Source: Thiobacillus sp. 65-1059 (GTDB taxonomy: Bacteria; Pseudomonadota; Gammaproteobacteria; Burkholderiales; Thiobacillaceae). From it: a stretch of DNA of 33,600 bases. How positions within the stretch are numbered: position 1 is the first letter of the stretch; each line of letters opens with the position of its first letter. Under the pieces are notes generated by a model that was given only the letters and a program-made list of their open reading frames with translations, did not search any database and had not been told where the DNA came from. Below, one piece after another: positions 5,789 to 13,064 of this stretch. A program made the translations under genes and the position numbers. Location of the stretch: NCBI GenBank assembly GCA_001897675.1, contig MKUE01000141.1, positions 1 through 33,600 on the forward strand, given 5' to 3'.

Positions 5789-7201
5789 TTGAATACGCTC
5801 AACGTCGAGTACCGCAAGGTCGAGGCGCTGATTCCCTACGCCCGCAATCCGCGCACACATTCCGATGCGCAGATCACCAAGATCGCCGCCAGCATCGTCG
5901 AATATGGCTGGACGAACCCGGTCCTGGTTGATGGCGACAACGGCATCATCGCGGGCCACGGTCGTTTGGCTGCCGCACGCAAGCTGGGGCTGGATCAGGT
6001 GCCGGTGATCGAACTGGCCCATCTCACCACCGCACAAAAGCGCGCCTTGGTCATCGCCGACAACCGGCTGGCGCTTGACGCTGGCTGGGATGAGGAGATG
6101 TTGGCGCTCGAACTGGCGGAGCTTTCCGAAGCGGGTTTCGAACTGGCGCTGACCGGCTTTGAGAACATCGAGATCGATGCGCTGCTGGCAGATGCCCCGT
6201 CGACTGAAGGTGAACCGGCGGCGCAGGATGGTGTAGACGCCGATGAACCCGATACGACCGATGACGTACCTGACACGCCAGTGGTGGCGGTGTCGCGCGA
6301 GGGAGATGTCTGGGCCATCGGCTCGCACCGGTTGATCTGTGGCGACGCCACCGACCCAGCCGTGGTCGCCACGCTGATGCAGGGTGACACCGCGCAGCTT
6401 TGCTTCACCTCGCCGCCGTATGGCAACCAGCGCGACTACACCTCCGGCGGCATTGCCGATTGGGATGTCCTGATGCGCGGTGTGTTCGCACATCTGCCGA
6501 TGGCGGGCGACGGACAGGTGCTGGTCAATCTTGGGCTGATCCACCGCGACAACGAAGTCATCCCCTATTGGGACGGCTGGCTGTCCTGGATGCGTCAGCA
6601 AGGGTGGCGGCGCTTCGCGTGGTACGTCTGGGATCAGGGGCCCGGCATGCCCGGCGACTGGCAGGGCCGATTGGCTCCCAGCTTCGAGTTTGTTTTCCAC
6701 TTCAATCGCAGCACCCGCAAACCCAACAAGATTGTTCCTTGCAAGCACGCAGGCCAGGAATCGCACCTGCGCGCTGACGGGTCGTCCACGGCGATGCGCG
6801 GTAAGGATGGCGAGGTCGGCGGCTGGACGCACAAGGGTCAGCCGACGCAGGACACCCGAATCCCCGACTCAGTGATTCGCGTGATGCGCCACAAGGGCAA
6901 GATCGGTCAGGACATTGATCACCCCGCCGTCTTCCCGGTGGCGTTGCCGGAGTTCGCCATCGAGTCCTACACCGACGCCGGAGACATCGTTTTCGAGCCG
7001 TTCGGCGGCAGTGGCACGACGATGCTGGCCGCGCAGCGCACTGGCCGCATTTGTCGCAGCGTCGAGATTGCGCCGGAGTACGTGGACGTGGCCATCAAGC
7101 GCTTTCAGCAAAACCACCTCGGCGTGCCGGTCACGCTCATCGCCACCGGCCAATCTTTCGACGAGATCGCCACTGAACGCGAAATGGAGGTGGCGGCATG
7201 A
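5789..7201 (+). CDS. ParB-domain DNA methyltransferase, SPPY type (beta class, probably m4C)
   Basis: I chose TTG 5789, which has CAGGA eight bases upstream and begins LNTLNVEYRKVEALIPYARN; the longer frame upstream translates hairpins. Product 470 aa. Residues about 1-135 form a ParB/Srx-like domain (NPRTHSDAQITKIAASI, GIIAGHGRLAAARKLG, ALVIADNRLA). After an acidic linker comes the methyltransferase: TSPPYG (catalytic motif IV, about residues 207-212), a long variable target-recognition region, then the AdoMet-binding FEPFGGSGTT (about 402-411). Motif IV before motif I means class beta; SPPY favours N4-cytosine methylation. It is translationally coupled to a second ParB-methyltransferase and no restriction enzyme is nearby, so an orphan, phage-protective methylase is likely. 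The target site is unknown. Confidence 0.87.
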   Translation: MNTLNVEYRKVEALIPYARNPRTHSDAQITKIAASIVEYGWTNPVLVDGDNGIIAGHGRLAAARKLGLDQVPVIELAHLTTAQKRALVIADNRLALDAGWDEEMLALELAELSEAGFELALTGFENIEIDALLADAPSTEGEPAAQDGVDADEPDTTDDVPDTPVVAVSREGDVWAIGSHRLICGDATDPAVVATLMQGDTAQLCFTSPPYGNQRDYTSGGIADWDVLMRGVFAHLPMAGDGQVLVNLGLIHRDNEVIPYWDGWLSWMRQQGWRRFAWYVWDQGPGMPGDWQGRLAPSFEFVFHFNRSTRKPNKIVPCKHAGQESHLRADGSSTAMRGKDGEVGGWTHKGQPTQDTRIPDSVIRVMRHKGKIGQDIDHPAVFPVALPEFAIESYTDAGDIVFEPFGGSGTTMLAAQRTGRICRSVEIAPEYVDVAIKRFQQNHLGVPVTLIATGQSFDEIATEREMEVAA

Positions 7202-8433
7202 ACTGGCTGGCCGACAAGATCGAGCAGTGGCCGACAGCCAAACTGCTGCCCTATGTCCGCAATGCGCGGACGCACTCGGATGATCAGGTGGCGCAGATCG
7301 CTGCATCGATTGCCGAGTTTGGCTTCACCAATCCGATCCTTGCGGGCAGTGACGGCATCATCGTCGCTGGGCATGGCCGCTTGGCCGCCGCGCAGAAACT
7401 CGGGCTGGAAATCGTGCCCGTGGTCGTACTGGATCACCTGAGCCCGACCCAACGCCGCGCCTTGGTCATCGCAGACAACCGCATCGCGGAGAACGCTGGC
7501 TGGGATGACGCGATGTTGCGGATCGAACTTGAGGCCTTGCAGCTGGAAGGTTTCGATCTGGACATCACCGGCTTCGATGCCGACGCGCTGGCCGAACTGA
7601 TCTCGGGCGACGAGCCGGACAACGAGGGTCAGACCGACGAGGACGCGGTGCCGGAGGTCAGCGAGACACCCATCTCGCGCCCGGGCGATGTCTGGATCAT
7701 GGGCCAGCACCGGCTGCTGTGCGGCGACTCGACCGTGGCCGAGAGCTATGCCCGGCTGATGCAGGGCGACGTGGCAGACATGGTCTTCACCGACCCGCCG
7801 TACAACGTGAACTACGCCAACAGCGCCAAGGACAAGATGCGCGGCAAGGATCGCGCGATCCTCAACGACAACCTGGGTGACGGTTTCTACGACTTCCTGC
7901 TTGCAGCATTGACGCCCACCGTGGCGAACTGCCGGGGCGGTATCTATGTAGCGATGTCATCCAGCGAACTAGATGTGCTGCAGGCAGCCTTTCGCGCCGC
8001 CGGTGGCAAGTGGTCGACGTTCATCATCTGGGCCAAGAACACCTTCACGCTGGGCCGTGCCGACTACCAGCGCCAGTACGAACCGATCTTGTACGGATGG
8101 CCCGAGGGTGCGCAACGCCACTGGTGTGGTGACCGCGATCAGGGCGATGTGTGGGCTATCAAGAAGCCGCAGAAGAACGATCTGCATCCGACGATGAAGC
8201 CGGTGGAGCTGGTCGAGCGAGCCATCCGCAATTCGAGCCGCCCGGGTAACGTGGTGCTCGATCCGTTCGGTGGTTCTGGCACAACGTTGATTGCGGCCGA
8301 AAAGTCAGGTCGCGTCGCGCGGCTGATCGAACTCGATCCGAAGTACGTGGATGTGATCGTGCGCCGGTGGGAGGACTTCACCGGCCAGACGGCTATCCGC
8401 GAGGCAGCAGACCAGGAAGTGTGCGCCAGTTGA
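7198..8433 (+). CDS. ParB-domain DNA methyltransferase, DPPY type (beta class, m6A or m4C)
   Basis: ATG 7198 overlaps the stop of the preceding methyltransferase. Product 411 aa, with an N-terminal ParB-like domain clearly paralogous to its neighbour (RNARTHSDDQVAQIAASIAE, GHGRLAAAQKLGL, RALVIADNRIAENAGWDD). Catalytic motif IV is DPPYN (from about residue 199) and the AdoMet loop is LDPFGGSGTT (about 354-363), again class beta; DPPY is more usual for N6-adenine enzymes. The ParB domain may bind or nick DNA, or only help DNA binding; in phages this fusion is common. The last 41 bases overlap the 3' end of a convergent minus-strand gene. Different motif IV and target regions indicate the pair modifies two different sequences (inference). 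Confidence 0.88.
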   Translation: MNWLADKIEQWPTAKLLPYVRNARTHSDDQVAQIAASIAEFGFTNPILAGSDGIIVAGHGRLAAAQKLGLEIVPVVVLDHLSPTQRRALVIADNRIAENAGWDDAMLRIELEALQLEGFDLDITGFDADALAELISGDEPDNEGQTDEDAVPEVSETPISRPGDVWIMGQHRLLCGDSTVAESYARLMQGDVADMVFTDPPYNVNYANSAKDKMRGKDRAILNDNLGDGFYDFLLAALTPTVANCRGGIYVAMSSSELDVLQAAFRAAGGKWSTFIIWAKNTFTLGRADYQRQYEPILYGWPEGAQRHWCGDRDQGDVWAIKKPQKNDLHPTMKPVELVERAIRNSSRPGNVVLDPFGGSGTTLIAAEKSGRVARLIELDPKYVDVIVRRWEDFTGQTAIREAADQEVCAS

Positions 8434-8617
8434 ATGGCTGGCCGGGCTGCTTGGCCTCTTCTTCCTCAGCGATGCGCCGCAGGATTTGCAGGGTGGTGAG
8501 ATCGCGCGGCAGTGCCATGCACATGACGCGCACAGCCTGCTCGATGGAGATGTCTGTACGCCGGTTGGCAATCAGCCAACGCAGCGCCTGCTCGCGTTCG
8601 GTGGCGAGCGCTTTCAT
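8393..8617 (-). CDS. hypothetical 74-aa protein, end of minus-strand cassette
   Basis: On the minus strand ATG 8617-8615 shares a base with the TGA of the upstream 120-aa gene; the stop TAG is at 8395-8393. The product starts MKALATEREQALRWLIANRR, is predicted all-helical, has no Cys or membrane segment, and ends in a Pro/Gly/Arg tail. The open frame extends back to 9070, but upstream of this Met it is the shadow of the neighbouring gene. It overlaps the 3' end of the DPPY methyltransferase by 41 bases tail to tail. I do not recognise a domain. Confidence 0.6.
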   Translation of the reverse strand: MKALATEREQALRWLIANRRTDISIEQAVRVMCMALPRDLTTLQILRRIAEEEEAKQPGQPFNWRTLPGLLPRG

Positions 8618-8979
8618 CAGGCAGCCATCTCTTCGCAGATTTCGCAGTGGATCACAAAGCCTGTCAGGTAAGGCAGGCCGCGAGGGATGCCGTACTGCTT
8701 GCTGGTCTGGCGGCCAATCGTCCAGCCCATCCACCGTTGGGTGGCGGCGTTGATCGCATCCTGCAAGGCTTGGCCTTGGTACAAACCGTTCTGGACATCG
8801 TCGGCAAAGTGGCGTCCGTGGCGACTGTCGAGGAAGGTCTGAACCGATTCGAGGGGCTGGTGGGTGGCGTCCGAAATGGCGTTCATGGCCAGGGGCCATG
8901 CGGCGCTGGCGTGTTCGTTCATCGTGCCCCAAAAACCCCAGGCTTCGTTTTGGGTGGCGGGTATCTGGTTGGTGGTCAT
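8617..8979 (-). CDS. conserved hypothetical 120-aa protein of mobile-element cassette
   Basis: Minus-strand ATG 8979-8977 is preceded by CCCGGAGAAAACACC, a good Shine-Dalgarno. The product starts MTTNQIPATQNEAWGFWGTM and contains DSRHGRHFADDVQNGL and a C-terminal CEIC pair. I recall proteins with the DSRHGRHFADDV signature from integrative elements and plasmids of Pseudomonadota; no function is known to me. It is coupled to the 74-aa gene downstream, and one of the four repeated leader elements (9017-9059) lies upstream. It is probably soluble; no signal peptide or membrane segment is seen. Confidence 0.7.
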   Translation of the reverse strand: MTTNQIPATQNEAWGFWGTMNEHASAAWPLAMNAISDATHQPLESVQTFLDSRHGRHFADDVQNGLYQGQALQDAINAATQRWMGWTIGRQTSKQYGIPRGLPYLTGFVIHCEICEEMAA

Positions 8980-9016
8980 GGTGTTTTCTCCGGGTTGATC
9001 GTTGCGACACCTGTAG

Positions 9017-9059
9017 TAACGCGCTGTTCGATTGAGAAGCCAAGCTGTTCCTGGCTTCT
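9017..9059 (-). promoter_or_regulatory. repeated leader element, copy 1
   Basis: On the + strand AACGCGCTGTTC (9018-9029), then GAAGCCAAGC (9036-9045), with a hairpin AGAAGCCA/TGGCTTCT (9035-9042 with 9052-9059). Read in gene orientation, the hairpin comes first, then TTGGCT, 17 bases, and GTTACT. It also shares CGACACCTGTA (just before it on +) with copy 2. It lies 38 bases upstream of the 120-aa gene's start codon. Confidence 0.6.
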
Positions 9060-9076
9060 TTCTCGATCAATTTCGA

Positions 9077-9436
9077 TCACCCGAGACGGGCTACGTAGCG
9101 GGCGTAATCACCGCCCTCGGGATTGACGTAGAGGTAAGGGCGTCCGGGAGCAGTGACCTCGACGCAGAGGTAGCCGTCGCCAGTGCCGCCACCCTTGCCA
9201 CGCAGCCAGTCGCGTGACACCAGCAGGCTGCGCCCAAAGGCGTCGAATTCGGCAGGGGTGAGCTCCTTGGTCTCGGTGACGTAGACCTTGTGCTGGTCGC
9301 GACCGCCCAGTTCGCCGAGGTCGGCAGGTTTGCGTGCAAACGGCAGGCGGATGCTCAACTCTTCGACCTGGAGGCTTTGGCCTGCGAACTGCAGGGTGCG
9401 TGGGGTGCGTTCGATGGTGATGGTCATGGTGCTCAT
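9077..9436 (-). CDS. conserved hypothetical 119-aa protein of mobile-element cassette
   Basis: I chose minus-strand ATG 9436-9434 (MSTMTITIERTPRTL) because CCAGGAGAACCGCC lies directly upstream; nine in-frame codons before it lie in the leader. The product looks like a compact alpha/beta protein rich in short strands, with GELGGRDQHKVYVTETKEL in the middle and YLCVEVTAPGRPYLYVNPEG near the C-terminus. I recall this C-terminal signature from small proteins on genomic islands (possibly a DUF6329-like family) but cannot name a function. It lies between leader copies 1 and 2. Confidence 0.7.
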   Translation of the reverse strand: MSTMTITIERTPRTLQFAGQSLQVEELSIRLPFARKPADLGELGGRDQHKVYVTETKELTPAEFDAFGRSLLVSRDWLRGKGGGTGDGYLCVEVTAPGRPYLYVNPEGGDYARYVARLG

Positions 9437-9477
9437 GGCGGTTCTCCTGGTGTGCGTCGTCAATCACGACACCTGTA

Positions 9478-9524
9478 TGAACGCGCTGGCGGCGAGAGAA
9501 GCCAAGCTATTCATGGTTCCTCTC
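9478..9524 (-). promoter_or_regulatory. repeated leader element, copy 2
   Basis: On + TGAACGCGCTGGC (9478-9490), then GAAGCCAAGC (9498-9507), with hairpin GAGAGAAGCCA/TGGTTCCTCTC (9494-9504 with 9514-9524), which contains one G-T pair and one mismatch. In gene orientation TTGGCT-N17-GTTCAT. It lies upstream of the 119-aa gene. Confidence 0.6.
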
Positions 9525-9564
9525 GCCATCTTTTTGGCTTCGCCGAATCTCGCTGTACTCCTTT

Positions 9565-10128
9565 TCAGGCGATGCGGTACACCCGCTCGCCGCCCTGCGG
9601 TTTGTCCGACACGATGGTCAGGCCAAGTTTTTTCTTGAACGCTCCGGCGAAGGTGCCGCGCACCGTGTGCGCCTGCCAACCGGTGGCGGTGCAGATCTGG
9701 CCGATGGTTGCGCCCTCGGGGCGTTGCAGCATCCGGATCACTTCGGCCTGCTTGCTGTTCTCGCGTGTGCGCGGCTTGACCCACGTGGCTTCGGCGGCGG
9801 TAACAAAGGCTTCCAGTTCGGGATCGCTCGCGGCCACAGGCGCGCCTTCGGCATTGGCGATGATCCGGTCGAGATTGGCTTCGAATTGACCGACGCGCTT
9901 CTTGTTCAATCCGGGACGCGGAATGCCCAGGGCGTCATAGCCCTCCGCAGCGACAAACCAGTCGGTGCTGTCGGTGGTGATCAGTGCGCGGTTGAAAAGT
10001 CCGTCGAGCACCTTCTTGCGTGCGCCGCCTTTGATGTTGTCGGGGAACCAGTCGATCTTGCCGCTGGTGTGTTCAACCGCGTGGGCCAGGATCGCTTGCT
10101 GGGCAGGGGTCAGTTGGGTGGTGGTCAT
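9565..10128 (-). CDS. DUF3489 domain protein
   Basis: Minus-strand ATG 10128-10126 follows GAAGGAGCAAAAC; the frame is open to 10389 but that extension translates the leader element and the neighbouring gene. Product 187 aa. The N-terminal part (MTTTQLTPAQQAILAHAVEH, FPDNIKGGARKKVLDGL) resembles a winged-helix-like region. The C-terminal 70 residues carry the DUF3489 signature: RENSKQAEVIRMLQRPEGAT, IGQICTATGWQAHTVRG and GGERVYRI, a small helix-turn-helix-like fold. A DNA-binding, perhaps regulatory, role is plausible but unproven. This family is common on mobile elements in alpha-, beta- and gammaproteobacteria. Leader copy 3 lies directly upstream. Confidence 0.85.
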   Translation of the reverse strand: MTTTQLTPAQQAILAHAVEHTSGKIDWFPDNIKGGARKKVLDGLFNRALITTDSTDWFVAAEGYDALGIPRPGLNKKRVGQFEANLDRIIANAEGAPVAASDPELEAFVTAAEATWVKPRTRENSKQAEVIRMLQRPEGATIGQICTATGWQAHTVRGTFAGAFKKKLGLTIVSDKPQGGERVYRIA

Positions 10129-10162
10129 GTTTTGCTCCTTCGATGTGGTGGACGGTGATGTG

Positions 10163-10210
10163 ATGAACGCGCTGTTCTCAAGTGAAGCCAAGCGCTTTCT
10201 GCTTGGCTTC
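10163..10210 (-). promoter_or_regulatory. repeated leader element, copy 3
   Basis: On + ATGAACGCGCTGTTC (10163-10177) and the strongest hairpin of the set, GAAGCCAAGC/GCTTGGCTTC (10184-10193 with 10201-10210, 7-base loop). In gene orientation TTGGCT-N17-GTTCAT. It lies between the DUF6900-like and DUF3489 genes. Confidence 0.65.
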
Positions 10211-10222
10211 TTCGCTTCGCAA

Positions 10223-10420
10223 TCAGGTGTTGGCCTTGTCTGACGGGTTGGCATTGCGCCCCTGCTCGAGCCCCGCGTTGAAGGCGGCTTCGAGCGCATC
10301 GCGTAGGCACCAGACCGCCACATCGTGGAAGTCGAGGCTGTCCGAGCGGCGGGTTTCCAGGGTTTCGATGCCCAGCTTGTTTTGCGCAATCTGGGTCAGG
10401 AGTTGTTCGAGCTTGCTCAT
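10223..10420 (-). CDS. DUF6900-type small protein
   Basis: Minus-strand ATG 10420-10418 follows AAAGGACACGG. The 65-aa product starts MSKLEQLLTQIAQNKLGIET and contains LETRRSDSLDFHDVAVW and RDALEAAFNAGLEQG, which I recall as the DUF6900 signature. It is all-helical in appearance and has no catalytic motif. It is the first gene of the minus-strand cassette, transcribed away from the terminase genes; leader copy 4 lies in the divergent intergenic region. Confidence 0.78.
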   Translation of the reverse strand: MSKLEQLLTQIAQNKLGIETLETRRSDSLDFHDVAVWCLRDALEAAFNAGLEQGRNANPSDKANT

Positions 10421-10454
10421 GTCCGTGTCCTTTCATGGTGTTGATGACGAACGT

Positions 10455-10485
10455 ATGAACGCGCTGTTCCAGATGGAAGCCAAGC
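10455..10485 (-). promoter_or_regulatory. repeated leader element, copy 4 (hairpin arm missing)
   Basis: On + ATGAACGCGCTGTTC (10455-10469) and GAAGCCAAGC (10476-10485) with the same spacing as the other copies, but without a pairing second arm. In gene orientation TTGGCT-N17-GTTCAT. It lies in the 117-bp divergent region between the DUF6900-like gene and the terminase small subunit; no other convincing promoter is seen there. Confidence 0.55.
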
Positions 10486-10537
10486 TCAATCCGCAGGAAT
10501 GACGAACAAATGATTGAAGGTGCCCCGAAGGGGAAAT

Positions 10538-11086
10538 ATGGGTATTTCGATTCGTGCCTACGCACGCCACCGAGGGGTGTCCGATGCAGCGGTGCGCAAG
10601 GCCATCGCTGCTGGGCGGATCACGCCGGAGGCAGACGGAACGATTGATGCCGAGCGCGTCGACCGCGAGTGGGCGCGCAATTCCGATGCACCGCGCAATG
10701 GCACGGCCACCCGCGCGGTCAAGGTCGCCGTCCAGGAATCCAGCGGGGCCACAGGAGACGGGCAAGCAGCCTCATTGGCAACATCCGCAGCAGGTGGCAC
10801 GTCCTTGTTGCAAGCGCGGACGGTCAACGAAGTGGTCAAGGCGCAAACCAACAAGGTGCGTCTCGCCCGCCTCAAGGGCGAGCTGGTAGATCGGCCTCAG
10901 GCCATCGCCCACGTTTTCAAGCTGGCGCGCTCCGAACGCGATGCCTGGCTCAACTGGCCTGCACGCATCTCGGCACAGATGGCAGCCAAGCTCGGCGTCG
11001 ATCCCCACACGATGCACATCGCCTTGGAGGCGGCGGTGCGTGAGCACCTGCAGGAACTGGGCGAGATGCGCCCGAGGGTGGATTGA
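10538..11086 (+). CDS. terminase small subunit, Nu1-like
   Basis: ATG 10538 is preceded by CCCCGAAGGGG, whose AGGGG can serve as Shine-Dalgarno and can also pair with the CCCC in a small hairpin. Product 182 aa. The N-terminus ISIRAYARHRGVSDAAVRKA is a winged helix-turn-helix like that of lambda Nu1, which binds cos DNA. An Ala/Thr/Gly-rich linker and a charged helical C-terminus follow (for example NEVVKAQTNKVRLARLKGEL), and probably mediate oligomerisation and contact with the large subunit. Start/stop overlap with the large subunit (TGATG) supports the pair. A cos site would be expected nearby but cannot be identified by eye. Confidence 0.85.
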   Translation: MGISIRAYARHRGVSDAAVRKAIAAGRITPEADGTIDAERVDREWARNSDAPRNGTATRAVKVAVQESSGATGDGQAASLATSAAGGTSLLQARTVNEVVKAQTNKVRLARLKGELVDRPQAIAHVFKLARSERDAWLNWPARISAQMAAKLGVDPHTMHIALEAAVREHLQELGEMRPRVD

Positions 11087-13047
11087 TGGACATGGACTAC
11101 GAAGGCGCTGCCGAGATCGAACGCGCGTGGCGCGAAGGACTGACTCCCGACCCGCTGCTTACCGTGTCCGAATGGTCGGATCGCCACCGGATGCTTTCCA
11201 GCAAGGCCTCTGCCGAACCGGGTCGCTGGCGCACCAGCCGCACGCCATACCTGAAAGCGATCATGGATTGCCTGTCGCCGACCTCCCCGGTTGAGCGCGT
11301 GGTGTTCATGAAGGCGGCGCAGCTTGGCGCGACCGAGATGGGCTCGAACTGGATCGGCTACGTCATCCACCACGCGCCGGGGCCAATGATGGCGGTGTGG
11401 CCGACGGTAGAAATGGCCAAGCGCAACTCAAAGCAACGGATCGATCCGCTGATCGAGGAGTCGTCCGCACTGGCTGAACTGATTGCACCGGCGCGCAGCC
11501 GGGATTCAGGCAACACCATCCTGGCCAAGGAGTTCCGGGGTGGTGTGCTGGTGATGACCGGGGCCAACAGCGCGGTCGGCCTGCGTTCGATGCCGGTGCG
11601 CTACCTGTTCCTCGACGAAGTGGACGGCTACCCGCTGGACGTCGAGGGCGAAGGCGACGCGATCTCGCTGGCCGAAGCGCGCACGCGCACCTTCGCGCGA
11701 CGCAAGATTTTCATTGTCTCGACGCCGACGATCTCGGGCGCAAGCGCCATCGAGCGCGAGTACGAAGCCAGTGACCAACGTCGCTACTTCGTGCCGTGTC
11801 CGCATTGCTCGCATCGCCAGTGGCTGCGTTTCGAGCAGCTGCGTTGGGACAAAGGGCAACCGGAGACCGCTGCCTACATCTGTGAGTCATGTGACACCGC
11901 GATTGCCGAGCATCACAAAACGTGGATGCTGGAACACGGCGAGTGGCGCGCGCTGATCACCGATGGCGCGGGTAAGACGGCTGGCTTCCACCTGTCGTCG
12001 CTATACAGCCCGGTGGGCTGGCGCTCGTGGCGTGAGATCGCCGCTGCGTGGGAAGCCGCCGTCAGTAAAGAGTCGGGATCGGCCGCTGCCATCAAGACCT
12101 TCAAGAACACCGAACTGGGTGAAACCTGGGTCGAGGAAGGCGAAGCACCGGACTGGCAACGGCTGGTCGAGCGCCGCGAGGATTACCGGATTGGCTCCGT
12201 GCCACCGGGCGGATTGCTGCTGGTGGGCGCAGCCGACGTGCAGAAGGATCGCATCGAGGCGTCGGTCTGGGCCTTCGGACGCGGCAAGGAGTCCTGGTTG
12301 GTCGAACACCGGGTGCTGATGGGCGATACCGCCCGCGACACGGTGTGGAAGAGCCTCGCTGAAATGCTGGCAGAGACCTGGACACACGCTTCGGGCGCAT
12401 CGATGCCGCTGGTGCGTTTTGCCTTGGATACCGGCTTTGCGACGCAGGAGGCCTACGCCTTTGTGCGGGCTTGCCGCGATTCGCGTGTGATGGCGGTCAA
12501 GGGGGTGCCTCGCGGTGCAGCCTTGATCGGCACGCCGACCGCCATCGATGTCTCGCAGGGTGGCAAGAAGCTGCGCCTGGGCATCAAGGTGTACACGGTG
12601 GCGGTCAGCATCGCCAAGCTCGAGTTCTACAACAACCTGCGCAAGAGCGCAGATGTTGGCGAGGACGGATTGACCACGGTGTTCCCGGCCGGGTTCGTCC
12701 ATCTGCCCAAGATCGACGCTGAGTTCATCCAGCAACTCTGCGCGGAACAACTGATCACCCGCCGCGACCGCAACGGCTTCCCGGTGCGTGAGTGGCAAAA
12801 GATGCGTGAGCGCAATGAGGCGCTCGACTGCTACGTCTACGCCCGCGCGGCTGCATCGGCGGCGGGTCTGGATCGCTTCGAGGAACGTCACTGGCGGGAG
12901 CTGGAGCGACAACTGGGGCTGTCTAGTCCGTCAGCCCTTGAAACACCTACTGAATCGATCAACGAGGCCACCCACCGCGGTGGCCTCGCTGTTTCTGGCA
13001 ACCGTAACACAGGTCGGCGCGTGATCAAAAGCCGCTGGCTGTCCTGA
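11086..13047 (+). CDS. terminase large subunit, lambda gpA family
   Basis: ATG 11086 overlaps the small-subunit stop; ATG 11092 is an alternative. Product 653 aa, close to lambda gpA (641). ATPase motifs: a divergent Walker A KAAQLGATE (about 76-84) and Walker B YLFLDEVDGYP (about 173-183). A zinc-ribbon-like CPHC ... CESC pair lies near 238-270. The C-terminal nuclease domain has acidic residues in GAADVQKDRIEASVW (near 383) and FALDTGF. It ends in a basic tail RRVIKSRWLS typical of this family, which contacts the portal. It cuts concatemeric DNA and drives it into the prohead. A perfect 10-bp hairpin lies within the last 30 codons. Confidence 0.95.
   Translation: MDMDYEGAAEIERAWREGLTPDPLLTVSEWSDRHRMLSSKASAEPGRWRTSRTPYLKAIMDCLSPTSPVERVVFMKAAQLGATEMGSNWIGYVIHHAPGPMMAVWPTVEMAKRNSKQRIDPLIEESSALAELIAPARSRDSGNTILAKEFRGGVLVMTGANSAVGLRSMPVRYLFLDEVDGYPLDVEGEGDAISLAEARTRTFARRKIFIVSTPTISGASAIEREYEASDQRRYFVPCPHCSHRQWLRFEQLRWDKGQPETAAYICESCDTAIAEHHKTWMLEHGEWRALITDGAGKTAGFHLSSLYSPVGWRSWREIAAAWEAAVSKESGSAAAIKTFKNTELGETWVEEGEAPDWQRLVERREDYRIGSVPPGGLLLVGAADVQKDRIEASVWAFGRGKESWLVEHRVLMGDTARDTVWKSLAEMLAETWTHASGASMPLVRFALDTGFATQEAYAFVRACRDSRVMAVKGVPRGAALIGTPTAIDVSQGGKKLRLGIKVYTVAVSIAKLEFYNNLRKSADVGEDGLTTVFPAGFVHLPKIDAEFIQQLCAEQLITRRDRNGFPVREWQKMRERNEALDCYVYARAAASAAGLDRFEERHWRELERQLGLSSPSALETPTESINEATHRGGLAVSGNRNTGRRVIKSRWLS
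12963..12988 (+). terminator. hairpin inside the 3' end of the large terminase gene
   Basis: CGAGGCCACC (12963-12972) pairs perfectly with GGTGGCCTCG (12979-12988), with loop CACCGC, followed by CTGTTTCTGG. It has the look of a weak intrinsic terminator but is inside the coding frame, about 20 codons before the stop. Confidence 0.45.
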
Positions 13048-13064
13048 CACATCAAGGAGAAAAC

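Noticed and set aside
9464-9784. 106-codon minus frame between the 119-aa gene and the DUF3489 gene
   Set aside because: Overlaps the DUF3489 gene in another frame, runs through leader copy 2, and has no Shine-Dalgarno or family resemblance.
9478-10499. Short + strand frames MNAL(F/A)xxxEAK starting inside the leader copies
   Set aside because: They share residues because the DNA repeat is shared; none has a Shine-Dalgarno, and copy 1 has a stop in the same frame.
10421-10537. cos site next to the terminase small subunit
   Set aside because: Expected here by analogy with lambda, but I could not recognise a cos core or R-site pattern by eye, so it is not annotated.
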